From OLB6 sp964467455 (lineage in GTDB: Bacteria > Bacteroidota > Ignavibacteria > Kapaibacteriales > Kapaibacteriaceae), in NCBI GenBank assembly GCA_964467455.1, contig CAYXQJ010000017.1, positions 7,259-71,258 on the forward strand: a stretch of DNA of 64,000 nucleotides, in the 5' to 3' direction. This document shows positions 34,265-43,601 of the stretch, piece after piece. Positions within the stretch are counted from its first letter, which is position 1. Each line of letters starts with the position of its first letter. The notes beneath the pieces are model-generated. The model was not told the DNA's origin. It made no database searches and was given only the letters and a program-made list of their open reading frames with translations. Position numbers and translations under genes: made by a program.

Positions 34265-36124
34265 CTATCGCACTCCTGCCAGGCTACTGCCGCTGCGGTT
34301 CTGCGGGCCGAGGCCGACGTAACTGCGGCCGTTCATGCCGCGATGCTTCTCGCGTTTCTCGCGGAGCGCACGAAGCGCCCACGTTTCAGTCGCTTCGGGT
34401 CGCGGCTGCTCGTGGTATTCGGGCTTGTCGAGCGCGAGGTATCGCATGTTGTCGAGCAAGTGATCGTTCCGCTTCACCGGCTTGTCGGTGACGAAATCCT
34501 TCTCGCGCTTGTAGGAGTATTTGCGGAACTCGTCCTCGAGTGCCGGGCACTTCTCGCGCATCACACGCAGTCGCGGCACACCACGCTCGTTGATGCGGAG
34601 CAGGTGCCGCACGGCCTCGATGCCAGCATTCACGTCGTCTTGCCCCCACTGGTAGCCGTGGCCGGTGAGTGTGCTGCGGATGCCCCGCTTTTTCAGCGCC
34701 TCGCCATACTGATATTCGACGGTGAGGCCGGTACCCATCTCGGCAACCTTGCCCATATGGCCGTCGATCAGGAACTTGTAGAACTGCATGCCGTCGGCTT
34801 TGCGAAGTACGTTGTCGCCGTACTTGTTCGCGTCGCAGTTTCGCAGGTAGAGTTCGTCGTAAATGAAGATTTCGCCGAGTTTGGCGTAGTCGTCGTCTTC
34901 CGGTGGCAAGGCAGCGAACAGCACAGCGCACACCTGCCGGCCGGGATCGGTAATCATGTATCGCGTCCAGTTGCGCGGAACCTCGAACCAGTCGATCCCG
35001 TGGATCCGCATGTCGAATTCCGGGTAGACGCGGAAGCCGAGGATCGCCGGCTTGCCGTGAACACGGACTTCGCGCTCTTCTTCCGAGAGCTTGTCAGCGA
35101 AGATCTTCTTCTGCTCGTCGCTGATGTACGGGTTGTCAGCCAGCAGGAAGTCGAACCGCTGGATGCGCGGATTCTCGACACCCGACTCGAGCAGTTCATC
35201 GGCGTCGGCCAGCAAGTCGTAGAACTCTTGCGTGCCGATCTGGGGAGTAGCAGACCAGAGCAGGCGGCCCTCGCGATCGAGGAGGCGGGCCGACATTTCG
35301 GGATACCACTCGTTGTTGATGATTTCTTCGTCGAACAAGACGAGATCGACATCGACACCGTTCGGCGGAATGCCTTCGCTCGTGTTGAAGACAATCTCCC
35401 AGCCGTTCTTCAACGTCACCTTCGAGGGCGATCCCTCCTTCTTGTTATTCCAGGCAATCCCCTTCCACCCACCCTGAATAAACCGTGCAGGAATAAGTGG
35501 CGGTGCTGGCTTTCGTTCATTCTTGCGATGCGAGTCCGTCCACGGGCGGTAGGTGCGCCACATGCCGGTCGTTTCATCACGGATGATCCAGAACGCCCCG
35601 GCCTTGAACAACTTGCGGAAGGCAACTTCGGCCACCTCCTTGCCCGTCTTGCCGATGACGAAGCAGCGGCCGTTCTCTTTCGGGTATTTGTCGAACGGAT
35701 CCTGCCCGGTGACGGCTCGAGCCACTTCGACGCAGGTGGTAAGCGTCTTGGCCGATCGATTCGAACCGACGGCCAGGCACTCCGGTGCCCGCGAGGCGTG
35801 AAACTCGGCGGCCCGCGGCAGCGGTTCATAAAGCTTGAGCGATTCGATCGCCCGTTTCGCCAGTTCGCGTGCGGCCTTCACGAATCGCCGCAGTTGGTAG
35901 GCAGATGGCGGTGGCTTGGGAATGGAACCGGGCAGTGCGGCGGGGATCGCTGACTGCACCAATGCGGCAGCCTGGCTGTCGGCAGACGGAACCTGCTCGC
36001 GAGGGGGAGGCAGAACGTGCTCCTTCGGCGGCTGATTCGGCGGCACGGCCTGAGCGGCGGCGCGTAGATTCTGCGCCGGCGTTCGCCGTTTGCCGAAGTT
36101 CAGGCTGCCGTCGAATGGTGGCAC
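34265..36124 (-). CDS. terL: Terminase large subunit (DNA-packaging ATPase/nuclease)
   Basis: A 619-residue packaging motor. Walker A is VGSNRSAKTLT (about 119-128), Walker B VDLVLFDEEI (about 259-268) and the coupling motif LLWSATPQ (about 288-295). In the RNase H-like nuclease the acidic residues are in YMITDPGR (about 393), LIDGHMG (about 463) and DHLLDNMRY (about 554-558). The first 75 residues are a Pro-rich extension. The GTG start overlaps the small-subunit stop as TAGTG. Gene order small then large subunit is the standard one. Confidence 0.9.
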   Translation of the reverse strand: MPPFDGSLNFGKRRTPAQNLRAAAQAVPPNQPPKEHVLPPPREQVPSADSQAAALVQSAIPAALPGSIPKPPPSAYQLRRFVKAARELAKRAIESLKLYEPLPRAAEFHASRAPECLAVGSNRSAKTLTTCVEVARAVTGQDPFDKYPKENGRCFVIGKTGKEVAEVAFRKLFKAGAFWIIRDETTGMWRTYRPWTDSHRKNERKPAPPLIPARFIQGGWKGIAWNNKKEGSPSKVTLKNGWEIVFNTSEGIPPNGVDVDLVLFDEEIINNEWYPEMSARLLDREGRLLWSATPQIGTQEFYDLLADADELLESGVENPRIQRFDFLLADNPYISDEQKKIFADKLSEEEREVRVHGKPAILGFRVYPEFDMRIHGIDWFEVPRNWTRYMITDPGRQVCAVLFAALPPEDDDYAKLGEIFIYDELYLRNCDANKYGDNVLRKADGMQFYKFLIDGHMGKVAEMGTGLTVEYQYGEALKKRGIRSTLTGHGYQWGQDDVNAGIEAVRHLLRINERGVPRLRVMREKCPALEDEFRKYSYKREKDFVTDKPVKRNDHLLDNMRYLALDKPEYHEQPRPEATETWALRALREKREKHRGMNGRSYVGLGPQNRSGSSLAGVR

Positions 36125-36552
36125 TATTCGCCCTCGTCGTCTTCGTCCTCGTTACCGATCCCGATGTGCTCGAGCACAGCCATCAAGTCTTCGTTGCTCA
36201 TTTCGTCCATCGCCCCGTGCTCGCCCGTCATGTCGCCGTAGATACCCATCATCTCGGCGAGCTGGGAAAGCATCCTCGATCGCTGATGGCTACCGGGCTT
36301 CGTCGCGCGGAACTCGGCCACCCACTCCCTCGCGCACGATTGCGGCCCGCCCATCTCTATGACTACAGACTCGATGAACTCGGCCAGTCGCGGTGCCGTC
36401 GAGTTCTGAGTGGCAGCCAGCACGCGACTCAACCTGTCGGAATTGCGATTCTTGGCGATGCGCTGCCTGCGGGCCTCGCCAGCGGTGGTGCGCAACCCAG
36501 CCTGCGGATCTCCGATCCCTAGCGCGCCCGAGTTTTGGGTGGCATCACTCAT
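36124..36552 (-). CDS. Putative terminase small subunit
   Basis: A 142-residue protein placed just before the large subunit and overlapping its start. The middle holds REWVAEFRATKPGSHQRSRM and SQLAEMMGIYGDM, helical like DNA-recognition subunits; the end is acidic (EDEDDEGE). The start at 36552 lies two bases past the upstream stop. Call rests mainly on position. Confidence 0.5.
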   Translation of the reverse strand: MSDATQNSGALGIGDPQAGLRTTAGEARRQRIAKNRNSDRLSRVLAATQNSTAPRLAEFIESVVIEMGGPQSCAREWVAEFRATKPGSHQRSRMLSQLAEMMGIYGDMTGEHGAMDEMSNEDLMAVLEHIGIGNEDEDDEGE

Positions 36553-36554
36553 GG

Positions 36555-38387
36555 CTAAACAGGTACGTGAAGCGGGACGTTCAAGCGTGGTGCGGGCGCT
36601 GCCAGCAAGTCGGCCACGGCCACCCACCAGAGATACGTTTCGGGAATGTGGTGGACGTGTTCGCCGAACGCTTCGTCCACCGCCTGATTGACACCCGGAA
36701 ATTGCGGATTGTTGTAGTCGTGGCCGCAGATGATTCCAGCGTCGTGCATGTGATGTTTCCACACGCCGATCGACTGCTTGACTTCTTCGTAGTTGTGGCC
36801 GGCGTCGAGGAACAGGAGATCGATCTTCGAGCCGCGCCACTTGCGGCCGATGTCGTCCACGTCTCCTTCGCGCTGGATGATGCGGTGATTGAGGTAGCGA
36901 GCCGTGTTCGCGCGGAAGATCGACTGCAACCAGTCCTTGCCGACTTCCTTGGCCCAGTCACCCGTCATGTCCGTCTTCGCACCTTCCCAGGTATCGACGC
37001 AGAAGATCAGCACGTCGTCGGCGCCGTCGGGAATCGCTTTGGCCATCGACACGGCCGACTCGCCGACCCACGAACCGAGCTCGACGATCGTGGTGGGGGA
37101 ACCGTGCGCGTGGCAGCGGTCGTAGACTTGGCGCGCGAGCTGGCCGAGCGCCTTGAGATCTAGGCGGCCGGTGCGGAAGGCCAGCGACATGCAGCCGAGT
37201 TCGGGATCGAAGCAGGTGGTGATGTGGGGCGGATTGTGCCGCGGGTTGTTGGGATCGAACTTCCAGGGGGTTTCCTTGGGAAGTGCTGAGGCGTGCATGT
37301 CCGGCCCCGTCAAGATTACTTGCTCCTCGCTTGCGCCGACTGGAATGCGGAACCGTGGCATCTCCACCGTCGGCCCGTCATTCCCCTGGCCGTTCACCGT
37401 CGGGCAGGCATGGCCATTCGTGTCGGCATGCCCGTTCTGCGGCGGCACAGCAAAATCCCCGGACTTGAAGATCCCGCCCGACTCCACCACCACCGGCTGC
37501 ATACCACCGGTTTTGTCGGCCGCCTTCTTGGCCTCGTATTCCTCGATCACCAGCTTCTTGTACTTCTCGCTCACCGCGTCGGGCGAAAGCAGCGCCGGCG
37601 GGCCAACCAGTTCGCGCTTCCAGTGCCCTGCCCAAGCCGACCAGTGGCAATACTGCTTCACGCCAGCCAGCGACAGATCGCGCGTGCAAGCAACATCCTC
37701 GGTGCTGGCCTTCTGCAGTTCCCGCTTGTCGCTCCACTCGTAGAACGTGTAGGGCGGTTCCACCTTGTCGAAGGCCTGCATGTCGAACAGGATCACGCCA
37801 GTCGGCAAGGCCGCGACTTCGCGGATGCCACGGAGCTTGGCCGCTTCTTCCCGCGGGATCATCTCGAGCGAGATTAGTGGATTGATGCCAGACGACTTCG
37901 TACACCACTGGAAGACGTAGACGCATTGCTCGGGGCTCGGGCCGCAGTAGGGCGCCGCGATCACAGCCGGCGTGCCCGCCTCGCGCTGCTTCACCAGGAA
38001 CGTGAAGGCCGTCGGCAGGAACGGAACCATCTGCGGCGACTCGAGCAGTCGGCTGCGGTTCGGGTTGCTCGGCAGGCACATGTCCGGCGCGTTGTCCGAA
38101 TCGAGCATGAGCAAGAAATCGGCACCGCACAGCCTGGCGATCTCGATCGCCCGGTTGCGCGTCATCGTGATCGGCGTGTCGTTGAACTTCTGCGACTGGA
38201 TTTCGGGATCGCAGAGCGGATGCTGCTTCATCGCGCAGACGTTCGTGACGAGCCAGTCGGCGAGATCGGATTCCTCGAGGCCGCCGTAGGGGAATCGCGC
38301 AATGAACAGTTTGTACCGCTTCTGTTCAACGGTGGCGGGCGCGGCCGGCGCAGCCGGATTGATGGTTGGCGAGGTATCCGTGCTCAT
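36555..38387 (-). CDS. Fused GT-A glycosyltransferase and SAM-dependent methyltransferase
   Basis: A 610-residue two-domain enzyme. Residues about 20-330 look like a GT-A glycosyltransferase: ITMTRNRAIEIARLCGADFLLMLDSDN (read as two motifs) with the DxD metal site in LDSDN. Residues about 395-590 are a Methyltransf_24-type domain: IVELGSWVGESAVSMAKAIP (motif I), FCVDTWEG, IDLLFLDAGHNYEEVKQSI, IICGHDYNN. A Gly/Asn/Pro linker joins them. Sitting inside the head gene cluster, it may modify capsid or fibre protein, or a host surface sugar. The combination is unusual in a virion operon. Confidence 0.75.
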   Translation of the reverse strand: MSTDTSPTINPAAPAAPATVEQKRYKLFIARFPYGGLEESDLADWLVTNVCAMKQHPLCDPEIQSQKFNDTPITMTRNRAIEIARLCGADFLLMLDSDNAPDMCLPSNPNRSRLLESPQMVPFLPTAFTFLVKQREAGTPAVIAAPYCGPSPEQCVYVFQWCTKSSGINPLISLEMIPREEAAKLRGIREVAALPTGVILFDMQAFDKVEPPYTFYEWSDKRELQKASTEDVACTRDLSLAGVKQYCHWSAWAGHWKRELVGPPALLSPDAVSEKYKKLVIEEYEAKKAADKTGGMQPVVVESGGIFKSGDFAVPPQNGHADTNGHACPTVNGQGNDGPTVEMPRFRIPVGASEEQVILTGPDMHASALPKETPWKFDPNNPRHNPPHITTCFDPELGCMSLAFRTGRLDLKALGQLARQVYDRCHAHGSPTTIVELGSWVGESAVSMAKAIPDGADDVLIFCVDTWEGAKTDMTGDWAKEVGKDWLQSIFRANTARYLNHRIIQREGDVDDIGRKWRGSKIDLLFLDAGHNYEEVKQSIGVWKHHMHDAGIICGHDYNNPQFPGVNQAVDEAFGEHVHHIPETYLWWVAVADLLAAPAPRLNVPLHVPV

Positions 38388-38440
38388 GTCGATGCTCCAT
38401 GCTCGGGTGGCGTTGGTGGGGAAAGGGTGGGTGATTCAAA

Positions 38441-38472
38441 CCACACGGGAAGGTGCGACGCTCCCCGTGTGG
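38441..38472 (-). terminator. Terminator-like hairpin after the capsid genes
   Basis: Arms 38441-38449 and 38464-38472 (CCACACGGG and its complement) with a 14-nt loop; on the minus strand TTTGAA follows. It lies in the 304-nt gap 38388-38691 between the capsid-associated gene and the glycosyltransferase gene, which otherwise shows no gene. It would lower transcription into downstream genes relative to capsid. Confidence 0.5.
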
Positions 38473-38691
38473 CCCCCTTTCCATGCACCCGCCATCGCGG
38501 AGCACGATCGTCGCTCCGTTCGCATGAGGCCAAGCGCGGAAAGAGTGGGGCTTGAGACGCCGAGAATCGGCGATGGATCAGTGATGGAAGCAAGCGGCGC
38601 TAGAGCAGCCGGCCGGTCCATCGAATTGAACAGGGGGGAATTCATTCGATGCCCTTGCGGAGCGAACGGATTGTCGATCAGCGAGTGGCGA

Positions 38692-39261
38692 TTACCACTT
38701 GCCGACGTTGACGAGTACGTTCCCTCCCTCGCTGGTGGTTTTTGCCGACAAGGCGCGGCCAATGAGATGTTGAATCTGCCCGCCGAGCACGGCCGTCGCG
38801 CCAGTGAGATCCTGCAGTTCGGCACGGCCTGCCGTCGTGGCACCGGAAGTCGCCGCCGTTTGGCTGACGAGCTTGGCACCAACGGTGAGCAGCGTGGCAG
38901 CGCCCGTCGTGACGCCCTGGGCGATCAAAGCGGGGCCACCGACCACGACGTAATAGGCGTCGTCCACGGCAGCGCCAGCGGCCGGCAACTTCTCGTCCGC
39001 CGGGTAGCATTCCTGCGCGGTGGTATGCGCCATGCCCGTCGTGATGATGCCGTACTTGTTGGCCGCCGTGGACATGATCTGCAGACGCGCGGGCAGGGCT
39101 ACCGCAGCAGCACCGTTGCGCACGAGTCGCAATCGCACCATCCGGCCTGTGCCGTAGGTGTCATCCTCGATCTCGTACTCGCGCCCGAGCAAGCCTTCGA
39201 AGGCCGCATACGGATGCGATTCACCGCGAGGGAACGGCAGGGTTTCTTGCTTGTTCGACAT
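38692..39261 (-). CDS. Putative head decoration/capsid-associated protein
   Basis: A 189-residue Ala/Thr/Gly-rich beta protein (RMVRLRLVRNGAAAVALPAR, AAVDDAYYVVVGGPALIAQG, GRALSAKTTSEGGNVLVNVG), the typical composition of decoration proteins next to capsid genes. It follows the capsid gene after a 79-nt gap holding a small CTCTC/GAGAG hairpin. Confidence 0.6.
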   Translation of the reverse strand: MSNKQETLPFPRGESHPYAAFEGLLGREYEIEDDTYGTGRMVRLRLVRNGAAAVALPARLQIMSTAANKYGIITTGMAHTTAQECYPADEKLPAAGAAVDDAYYVVVGGPALIAQGVTTGAATLLTVGAKLVSQTAATSGATTAGRAELQDLTGATAVLGGQIQHLIGRALSAKTTSEGGNVLVNVGKW

Positions 39262-39340
39262 CGAGACTCTCCGGCGAGAGTAGAGTGTGGGTGATCGGCG
39301 GTATCGTGTCCTGGCTGCCTGAAATCAGGGGGCCAAGTGA

Positions 39341-40462
39341 CTAGGTGGCGTAGTTCTCGAGCTTGCCCTGGAATCGTGGGTTGGCCTTGAGGTTGCCGTA
39401 GAAGTCGATCGACATGCGATACGACTGGCTGCCCGGATCGAAATCGGGGCCCTCGGCAACGAACAACTGCTTCTGCCACGAGAGCAACTGCAGGTGGTCG
39501 ATGTTGATGCCGTAACCGGTGTTGGCCGGCATGCCGTATTCGCTGGTGATCTCGGCACCGTCGAAGTTGACGGTATCGCTGAAACCGAAGCTCATCAGCG
39601 AACCGGTCGGCGAGCCCTGCTTCGACAGGAACCGCTCGTTGTCGTCGAGCAAGTTCAGGAAGTCGATGTACAGGGACTTCTCGAGCATGACGAGATCCAT
39701 CATGCCCTTCTTGGTTTTGTTGCGGTGCGAGTATTGCAACAGGAAGCGAACCGCCTCCTTGCCCGTCACACCGAAGGTGTCGCCCGAGGCCGCCCAGCCA
39801 TCGCTGGACCAGTTCACCAGCAGCGGCGACCACGAATCGTAGGACTGATCGACGCTCGCGACACCGTTCGGGAAGCTACCCGTCCACGTGCCGCCGAGGC
39901 CGCCGAGTGCGGTGGACAAACCGGCGTAGGTGGCGCTGGGAGCAGCCACCAAATCGGCGGCAGTTGCGGAACGCTCGGCACCCGTCGAGATATTGATCGT
40001 GTTGCCGGCATCGGCCAGGAAACTCTCGAAGCCGTGAATTCGCTTCGAGTTTCCGGTGGCATTGCCGTCGATGTACATTTCATCGCAGAAGGCGTCTTCG
40101 AAGTCTTCCCGCTGCGTGTCGGCGAGTTCGGAGAAGAACTTGACGATCGCCTCCGTGCCCTTGTTCATCAGCCGCTCTTTCTTGGTGGCCGATTCGCCCG
40201 CGATGTAGCCGCGGATGTCGAGTTCGGCAACCTTCCAGCGGTTGCGGCGAGGGAAGGCGAGCGTGTCGGCATCGCCAAAGCCCATGAGCGGGGCACGCTT
40301 GTAGCGCACACGCCAGTCGATGCCCTTGCCGGTGCATCCGTACTTCACACGGCCGCGCCCCTGCAACAATGCAGTGAGCTTGCGGTTGCGCATGATGTTG
40401 GCTTCTTCATCGCGCAGATGATTGTTGATCGTCGTGTTTGTTACACGTGTCCACTCAGCCAT
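39341..40462 (-). CDS. Major capsid protein
   Basis: A 373-residue capsid protein. It starts with MAEWTRVTNTTINNHLRDEE, has a QGRGRVKYGCTGKGIDWRVR strand, the long alpha-like segment ESATKKERLMNKGTEAIVKF and a C-terminal DFDPGSQSYRMSIDFYGNLK. Length and place between scaffold and terminase genes fit an HK97-fold capsid protein; I did not recognise a specific subfamily. Confidence 0.75.
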   Translation of the reverse strand: MAEWTRVTNTTINNHLRDEEANIMRNRKLTALLQGRGRVKYGCTGKGIDWRVRYKRAPLMGFGDADTLAFPRRNRWKVAELDIRGYIAGESATKKERLMNKGTEAIVKFFSELADTQREDFEDAFCDEMYIDGNATGNSKRIHGFESFLADAGNTINISTGAERSATAADLVAAPSATYAGLSTALGGLGGTWTGSFPNGVASVDQSYDSWSPLLVNWSSDGWAASGDTFGVTGKEAVRFLLQYSHRNKTKKGMMDLVMLEKSLYIDFLNLLDDNERFLSKQGSPTGSLMSFGFSDTVNFDGAEITSEYGMPANTGYGINIDHLQLLSWQKQLFVAEGPDFDPGSQSYRMSIDFYGNLKANPRFQGKLENYAT

Positions 40463-40495
40463 CGCTCAGACTCCGGTTGGGGAGTGTGGTGGGAC

Positions 40496-41788
40496 TTAAT
40501 AGTCCTTGAAAGTTCCGTCGCCGATCCCGGTCGAAGCGAAAGCGTGTCGCAGCTTTTCTTCGAGCGAGGCGCTGGGGTTCTGCGATGGAACGGAGCCTGG
40601 ACGAGGGGGAGCGGGAGCCAAGGTGCCACCGGCATCGGGCGTGTAGCCCGCCGCGCGTCGAATGAACTCGGCATCGGCCGCATGGCCGTTCGAGTGCTGA
40701 CTTAGCGCGGGTGCTGGCGGCGGAACGGCGGGGGCTGTCGCTGGCCCTTGTCCGCCGGTGTTCGGGGCATACTGACCGAGTTGTGCGCGGCGGGATTCGA
40801 TCCAACGCTGCGCGACTTCTCGCTGCAAGCCTGTGGGGAGACCCTGATCGGTGAGGGCCTTGATGTACTGTGCGAGCTGCTCGCCTTCCGCGCTGCGCAC
40901 CGGGGCGCGAGTCTGCGGATCGTAGATCACCTGGCCCTGCTGATTTCGAATGAACAGCAAGTCGGCATTTTGCTCAAGAAAAGCCGCCGTTCTCTGCGAT
41001 TCGCTGACGTTGCCATACGCCCGCTGCACCTGCTGGAGCACCGCCTGTTCGATCTCGGCACGCTGCTGCTCGAGCGGCGACTGCGAGACGAAGCGGTTGA
41101 TGAAGGCGGCGGGATCGTTGAGGAAAGACTTGAGCTGATCGTTTTCCCACTTCTGCCGACGCTTGATGTCTTGCACCACCGTCGGAGAAGCGCCGGGCAA
41201 CGGAATCAGCCGGCCTTGCTCGTCGCGCGTGACTTCGTTCAGCCAACCGTCATCCCACGGCGGGGCTTGCCACTCCGGCTTCGCGGGCGCCGCTGGGGCA
41301 CCACCGGCCGGCGCACTCGCGGGAGCCATCTGCTCCTGCTGGCGACGGGCAATGAATTCTTCAAATTCGCGGGCATTTTGTAGGTACCGTTGGCCATATT
41401 CGGCCATCTGCCGCTGCTGATCCGCGACTCGAGCATGCGACACGATGGCCGCAAACGCTTCGTTCGGATCCGCGTACCGACTGAGATCGATACCGTGCTG
41501 CTTCGCCGCGTCGTGAATCGACCAAGGAGCAGGGGCGGCGGGCGAAGCTGGAGCACCGCCGACGGCAGTACCCCCGGACGGTGTTTCTGCGCCCGCCGCG
41601 CCGGCGCCTGAATCGCCGCTGTCGTCCCAGCCCTCGCGATCAAGCGTCAGGCCAGGGCTAGAATAGTCGGATGCCGATACGGATGGCGTGGAAGGAGGCG
41701 CAGAAACTGCAGGAGTCGTAGCCGAAACCGGCGGCGCAGCGCCAGCATCGGGTGCAGCCTGGCCAACATTGTTCAGTTCATCCGCCAT
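40496..41788 (-). CDS. Scaffolding protein
   Basis: A 430-residue protein, mostly Ala/Pro/Gln-rich and helical (EQQRAEIEQAVLQQVQRAYG, RQQEQMAPASAP), with a short C-terminal domain (EEKLRHAFASTG). This composition just before the capsid gene is that of capsid scaffolds. I chose ATG 41788 (MADELNNVGQ); an in-frame TTG at 41836 would add 16 residues. Neither start has a clear SD. Confidence 0.65.
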   Translation of the reverse strand: MADELNNVGQAAPDAGAAPPVSATTPAVSAPPSTPSVSASDYSSPGLTLDREGWDDSGDSGAGAAGAETPSGGTAVGGAPASPAAPAPWSIHDAAKQHGIDLSRYADPNEAFAAIVSHARVADQQRQMAEYGQRYLQNAREFEEFIARRQQEQMAPASAPAGGAPAAPAKPEWQAPPWDDGWLNEVTRDEQGRLIPLPGASPTVVQDIKRRQKWENDQLKSFLNDPAAFINRFVSQSPLEQQRAEIEQAVLQQVQRAYGNVSESQRTAAFLEQNADLLFIRNQQGQVIYDPQTRAPVRSAEGEQLAQYIKALTDQGLPTGLQREVAQRWIESRRAQLGQYAPNTGGQGPATAPAVPPPAPALSQHSNGHAADAEFIRRAAGYTPDAGGTLAPAPPRPGSVPSQNPSASLEEKLRHAFASTGIGDGTFKDY

Positions 41789-41995
41789 CGTCACTGGGCT
41801 CGAGATGATTCGCGTGAATTCAGCGCGATCGCTCAACGCCCGACGATTCTATCCCCGCAGGTGTCCCAAAAATAATCGACTTCGCAAACGTACAATCCAA
41901 CTCACTCGCAATCTCACCCGATCGCGACCGCCGCTGCCGATGCTCGCTTCCGCCGTGCCTCACTCCACGGCGCAAAATCGGCAGCCTTCCCGACA

Positions 41996-42040
41996 CGGAC
42001 TCGGTTGTGCCCCTCGACGCAGCCGAGTCCGTTCTTTTTG
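41996..42040 (+). terminator. Rho-independent-type terminator pointing right, in the divergent region
   Basis: CGGACTCGG (41996-42004) pairs perfectly with CCGAGTCCG (42023-42031), extended by one A-T pair, with an 18-nt loop, then TTCTTTTTG. No plus-strand gene lies upstream. It may end a short plus-strand RNA or antisense read-through. The gap 41789-42118 also contains a GCGTAG-AAAA-CTACGC hairpin just before the next ATG and no gene. Confidence 0.6.
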
Positions 42041-42118
42041 CGCGACGCCGCCAACAAATTCGCGCGATCCTCACGCAAGAATCTCGCACCCCATGCGTAG
42101 AAAAACTACGCTGATGCC

Positions 42119-42718
42119 ATGGCACCATCGTCGCGTCGAAAACTGCAGCAGATGAAGGCTCGAGCCAAGATGCTCAGCCGCGCCGGACTATGCCGATCGT
42201 GTGCGATAAACCCAGTCGCACTCGGCAGCCGCAGATGCACCAACTGCCTCGAGAAAGAACGCGAACGCTCGCTCGAGCGGTACCGCGAACTACACCCCAA
42301 CGCGAATCGCGTCCCCAGGGAGCCAAAAAATCGACCTGCCCCACCACCCAAACCCGTGCCGCGCGAAAAGCTCGCCACACCTCAGCCACAGCCCGCCGCA
42401 GACACCACCGAAGATCTCATCCCCAACCCCGACATCCCGCCCGGCGCCCGCGTCATCGCCGAATTCCACTGCCCACTATTTCCACTCCCCAACTACTGCA
42501 CCTTCGTCGATCAGCCACTCCCGCCCGAAATCGCCAACGCCATCGCCAATCGACACACCACACCCCCCGACACCGACCCAGAAACCCCCGAAGCCTACCG
42601 CGGCACCGGACTCGAGCTCCACGGCCCCGCACTCGCCGAATACCGCCGCATCCGAGCCATGCACGCGGCGGGGATCTTCGACGTGACGTCACCCGAGGCA
42701 GAAGCGTTCAAAATCTAA
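42119..42718 (+). CDS. Putative zinc-ribbon protein, first rightward gene
   Basis: A 199-residue basic protein with CRSCAINPVALGSRRCTNCL at residues 25-44, two CxxC pairs that could bind zinc, a Pro-rich linker and a C-terminal domain (ARVIAEFHCPLFPLPNYC, EAYRGTGLELHGPALAEYRR). It begins the rightward early block. A DNA- or RNA-binding role is likely but not shown. Confidence 0.6.
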   Translation: MAPSSRRKLQQMKARAKMLSRAGLCRSCAINPVALGSRRCTNCLEKERERSLERYRELHPNANRVPREPKNRPAPPPKPVPREKLATPQPQPAADTTEDLIPNPDIPPGARVIAEFHCPLFPLPNYCTFVDQPLPPEIANAIANRHTTPPDTDPETPEAYRGTGLELHGPALAEYRRIRAMHAAGIFDVTSPEAEAFKI

Positions 42719-42763
42719 CTGTTCTGCCCAGCGCGTACCCCGCGCCAATACCGCGCGGCATCG

Positions 42764-42882
42764 GGTAACACAGATTACCTTCGAGGTTACCGTTTTTGGT
42801 TACCGGCATTCGCCGAACCCCAGCCACACCAACCACTTCGCCACGGCAACCGGTTGCCGCCGATGTTACCTTTCGTGTTACC
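42764..42882. repeat. Cluster of GTTACC/GGTAAC repeats
   Basis: GGTAAC at 42764-42769; GTTACC at 42786, 42799, 42865 and 42877 (the last two in a 12-bp GTTACCTTTCG(T) direct repeat), plus ATTACC at 42774 and a perfect 14-bp palindrome GGCAACCGGTTGCC at 42845-42858. The 42719-43089 stretch has no convincing gene. Spacing near 12-13 bp resembles a cooperative protein-binding array (repressor or origin). Confidence 0.55.
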
Positions 42883-43089
42883 TTTCGCACAGTTCGCACG
42901 CACGCCCCGCACGCCCCATATCACACCCAACAAGCCAGCCGTGTAGTTTCAAACTACATTTTCAGCTACCCCCCCCGCCCGAGCCAGCCGCAGGCTACTT
43001 GCCCCCAAGCCCGCCGCAGGCGTACCATCACCCCTGCCAAGGCAAGCTAATTTCCAGACCACGCCCCCCCACAGTGCGACGAGAACAAC

Positions 43090-43395
43090 ATGGCCAAGAA
43101 AAAGAAGGCAACACCAGGCAAGCAAAAGAGCCGGGACTACCAATACTTCGATATGTGGCACAAAGAGCCACGCAAACTGCTCGAAGAAATCGATGGCATG
43201 AAGTCGATCCTCACCACCTACGCCGAGGAACTAGCCAACGAAGGCGACTACCGCATGGCAATGGCACTCGCAGTCACCAGCAGCCTCGCAACAATCGTCT
43301 ACATCTTGGCACTAAAACAACTTCCACTCGAAAGCGAACTCAGCGACGAAGAAATCAGGGACACCATCACAAGGGTTGAGCAACTGGCCAGTTAA
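43090..43395 (+). CDS. Small helical protein
   Basis: A 101-residue protein with a Lys-rich start (MAKKKKATPGKQKSRD) and helices (PRKLLEEIDGMKSILTTYAE, YRMAMALAVTSSLATIVYIL) including one moderately hydrophobic segment. Weak SD. It ends just before the skew-switch region. Confidence 0.6.
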   Translation: MAKKKKATPGKQKSRDYQYFDMWHKEPRKLLEEIDGMKSILTTYAEELANEGDYRMAMALAVTSSLATIVYILALKQLPLESELSDEEIRDTITRVEQLAS

Positions 43396-43601
43396 GACCG
43401 CCCAGGTTAACAGCGATTTGGGTCAAAAATTCCAGCCGCCGCACAAATACCCATAACGCGGGCTCGCGGGGCCGCCACCCTACCCCCTCCCCCCGTCCGC
43501 CTAACTGCCGACCATTGCCCAGCTTACGGTTGTCCTCGATTTCGTCAGCAACTACCGTGCCACTGCCAGCCGTCAGGCATGCGTACCCAGCCCGAGGCGA
43601 T

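Noticed and set aside
34343..35953. Long plus-strand open frame (536 codons)
   Set aside because: It lies opposite the large terminase, whose motifs are all intact; it is an antisense shadow of GC-rich codons.
38302..39294. Plus-strand open frame (330 codons)
   Set aside because: Covers the antisense of the capsid-associated gene and the terminator gap; amino-acid composition is that of a shadow frame.
39494..40705. Long plus-strand open frame (403 codons)
   Set aside because: Antisense to capsid and scaffold genes, without motifs or a ribosome site.
42796..43050. 84-codon plus-strand frame
   Set aside because: No ribosome site, composition Pro/Thr/Arg biased, and it covers the GTTACC repeat cluster, which reads better as noncoding.
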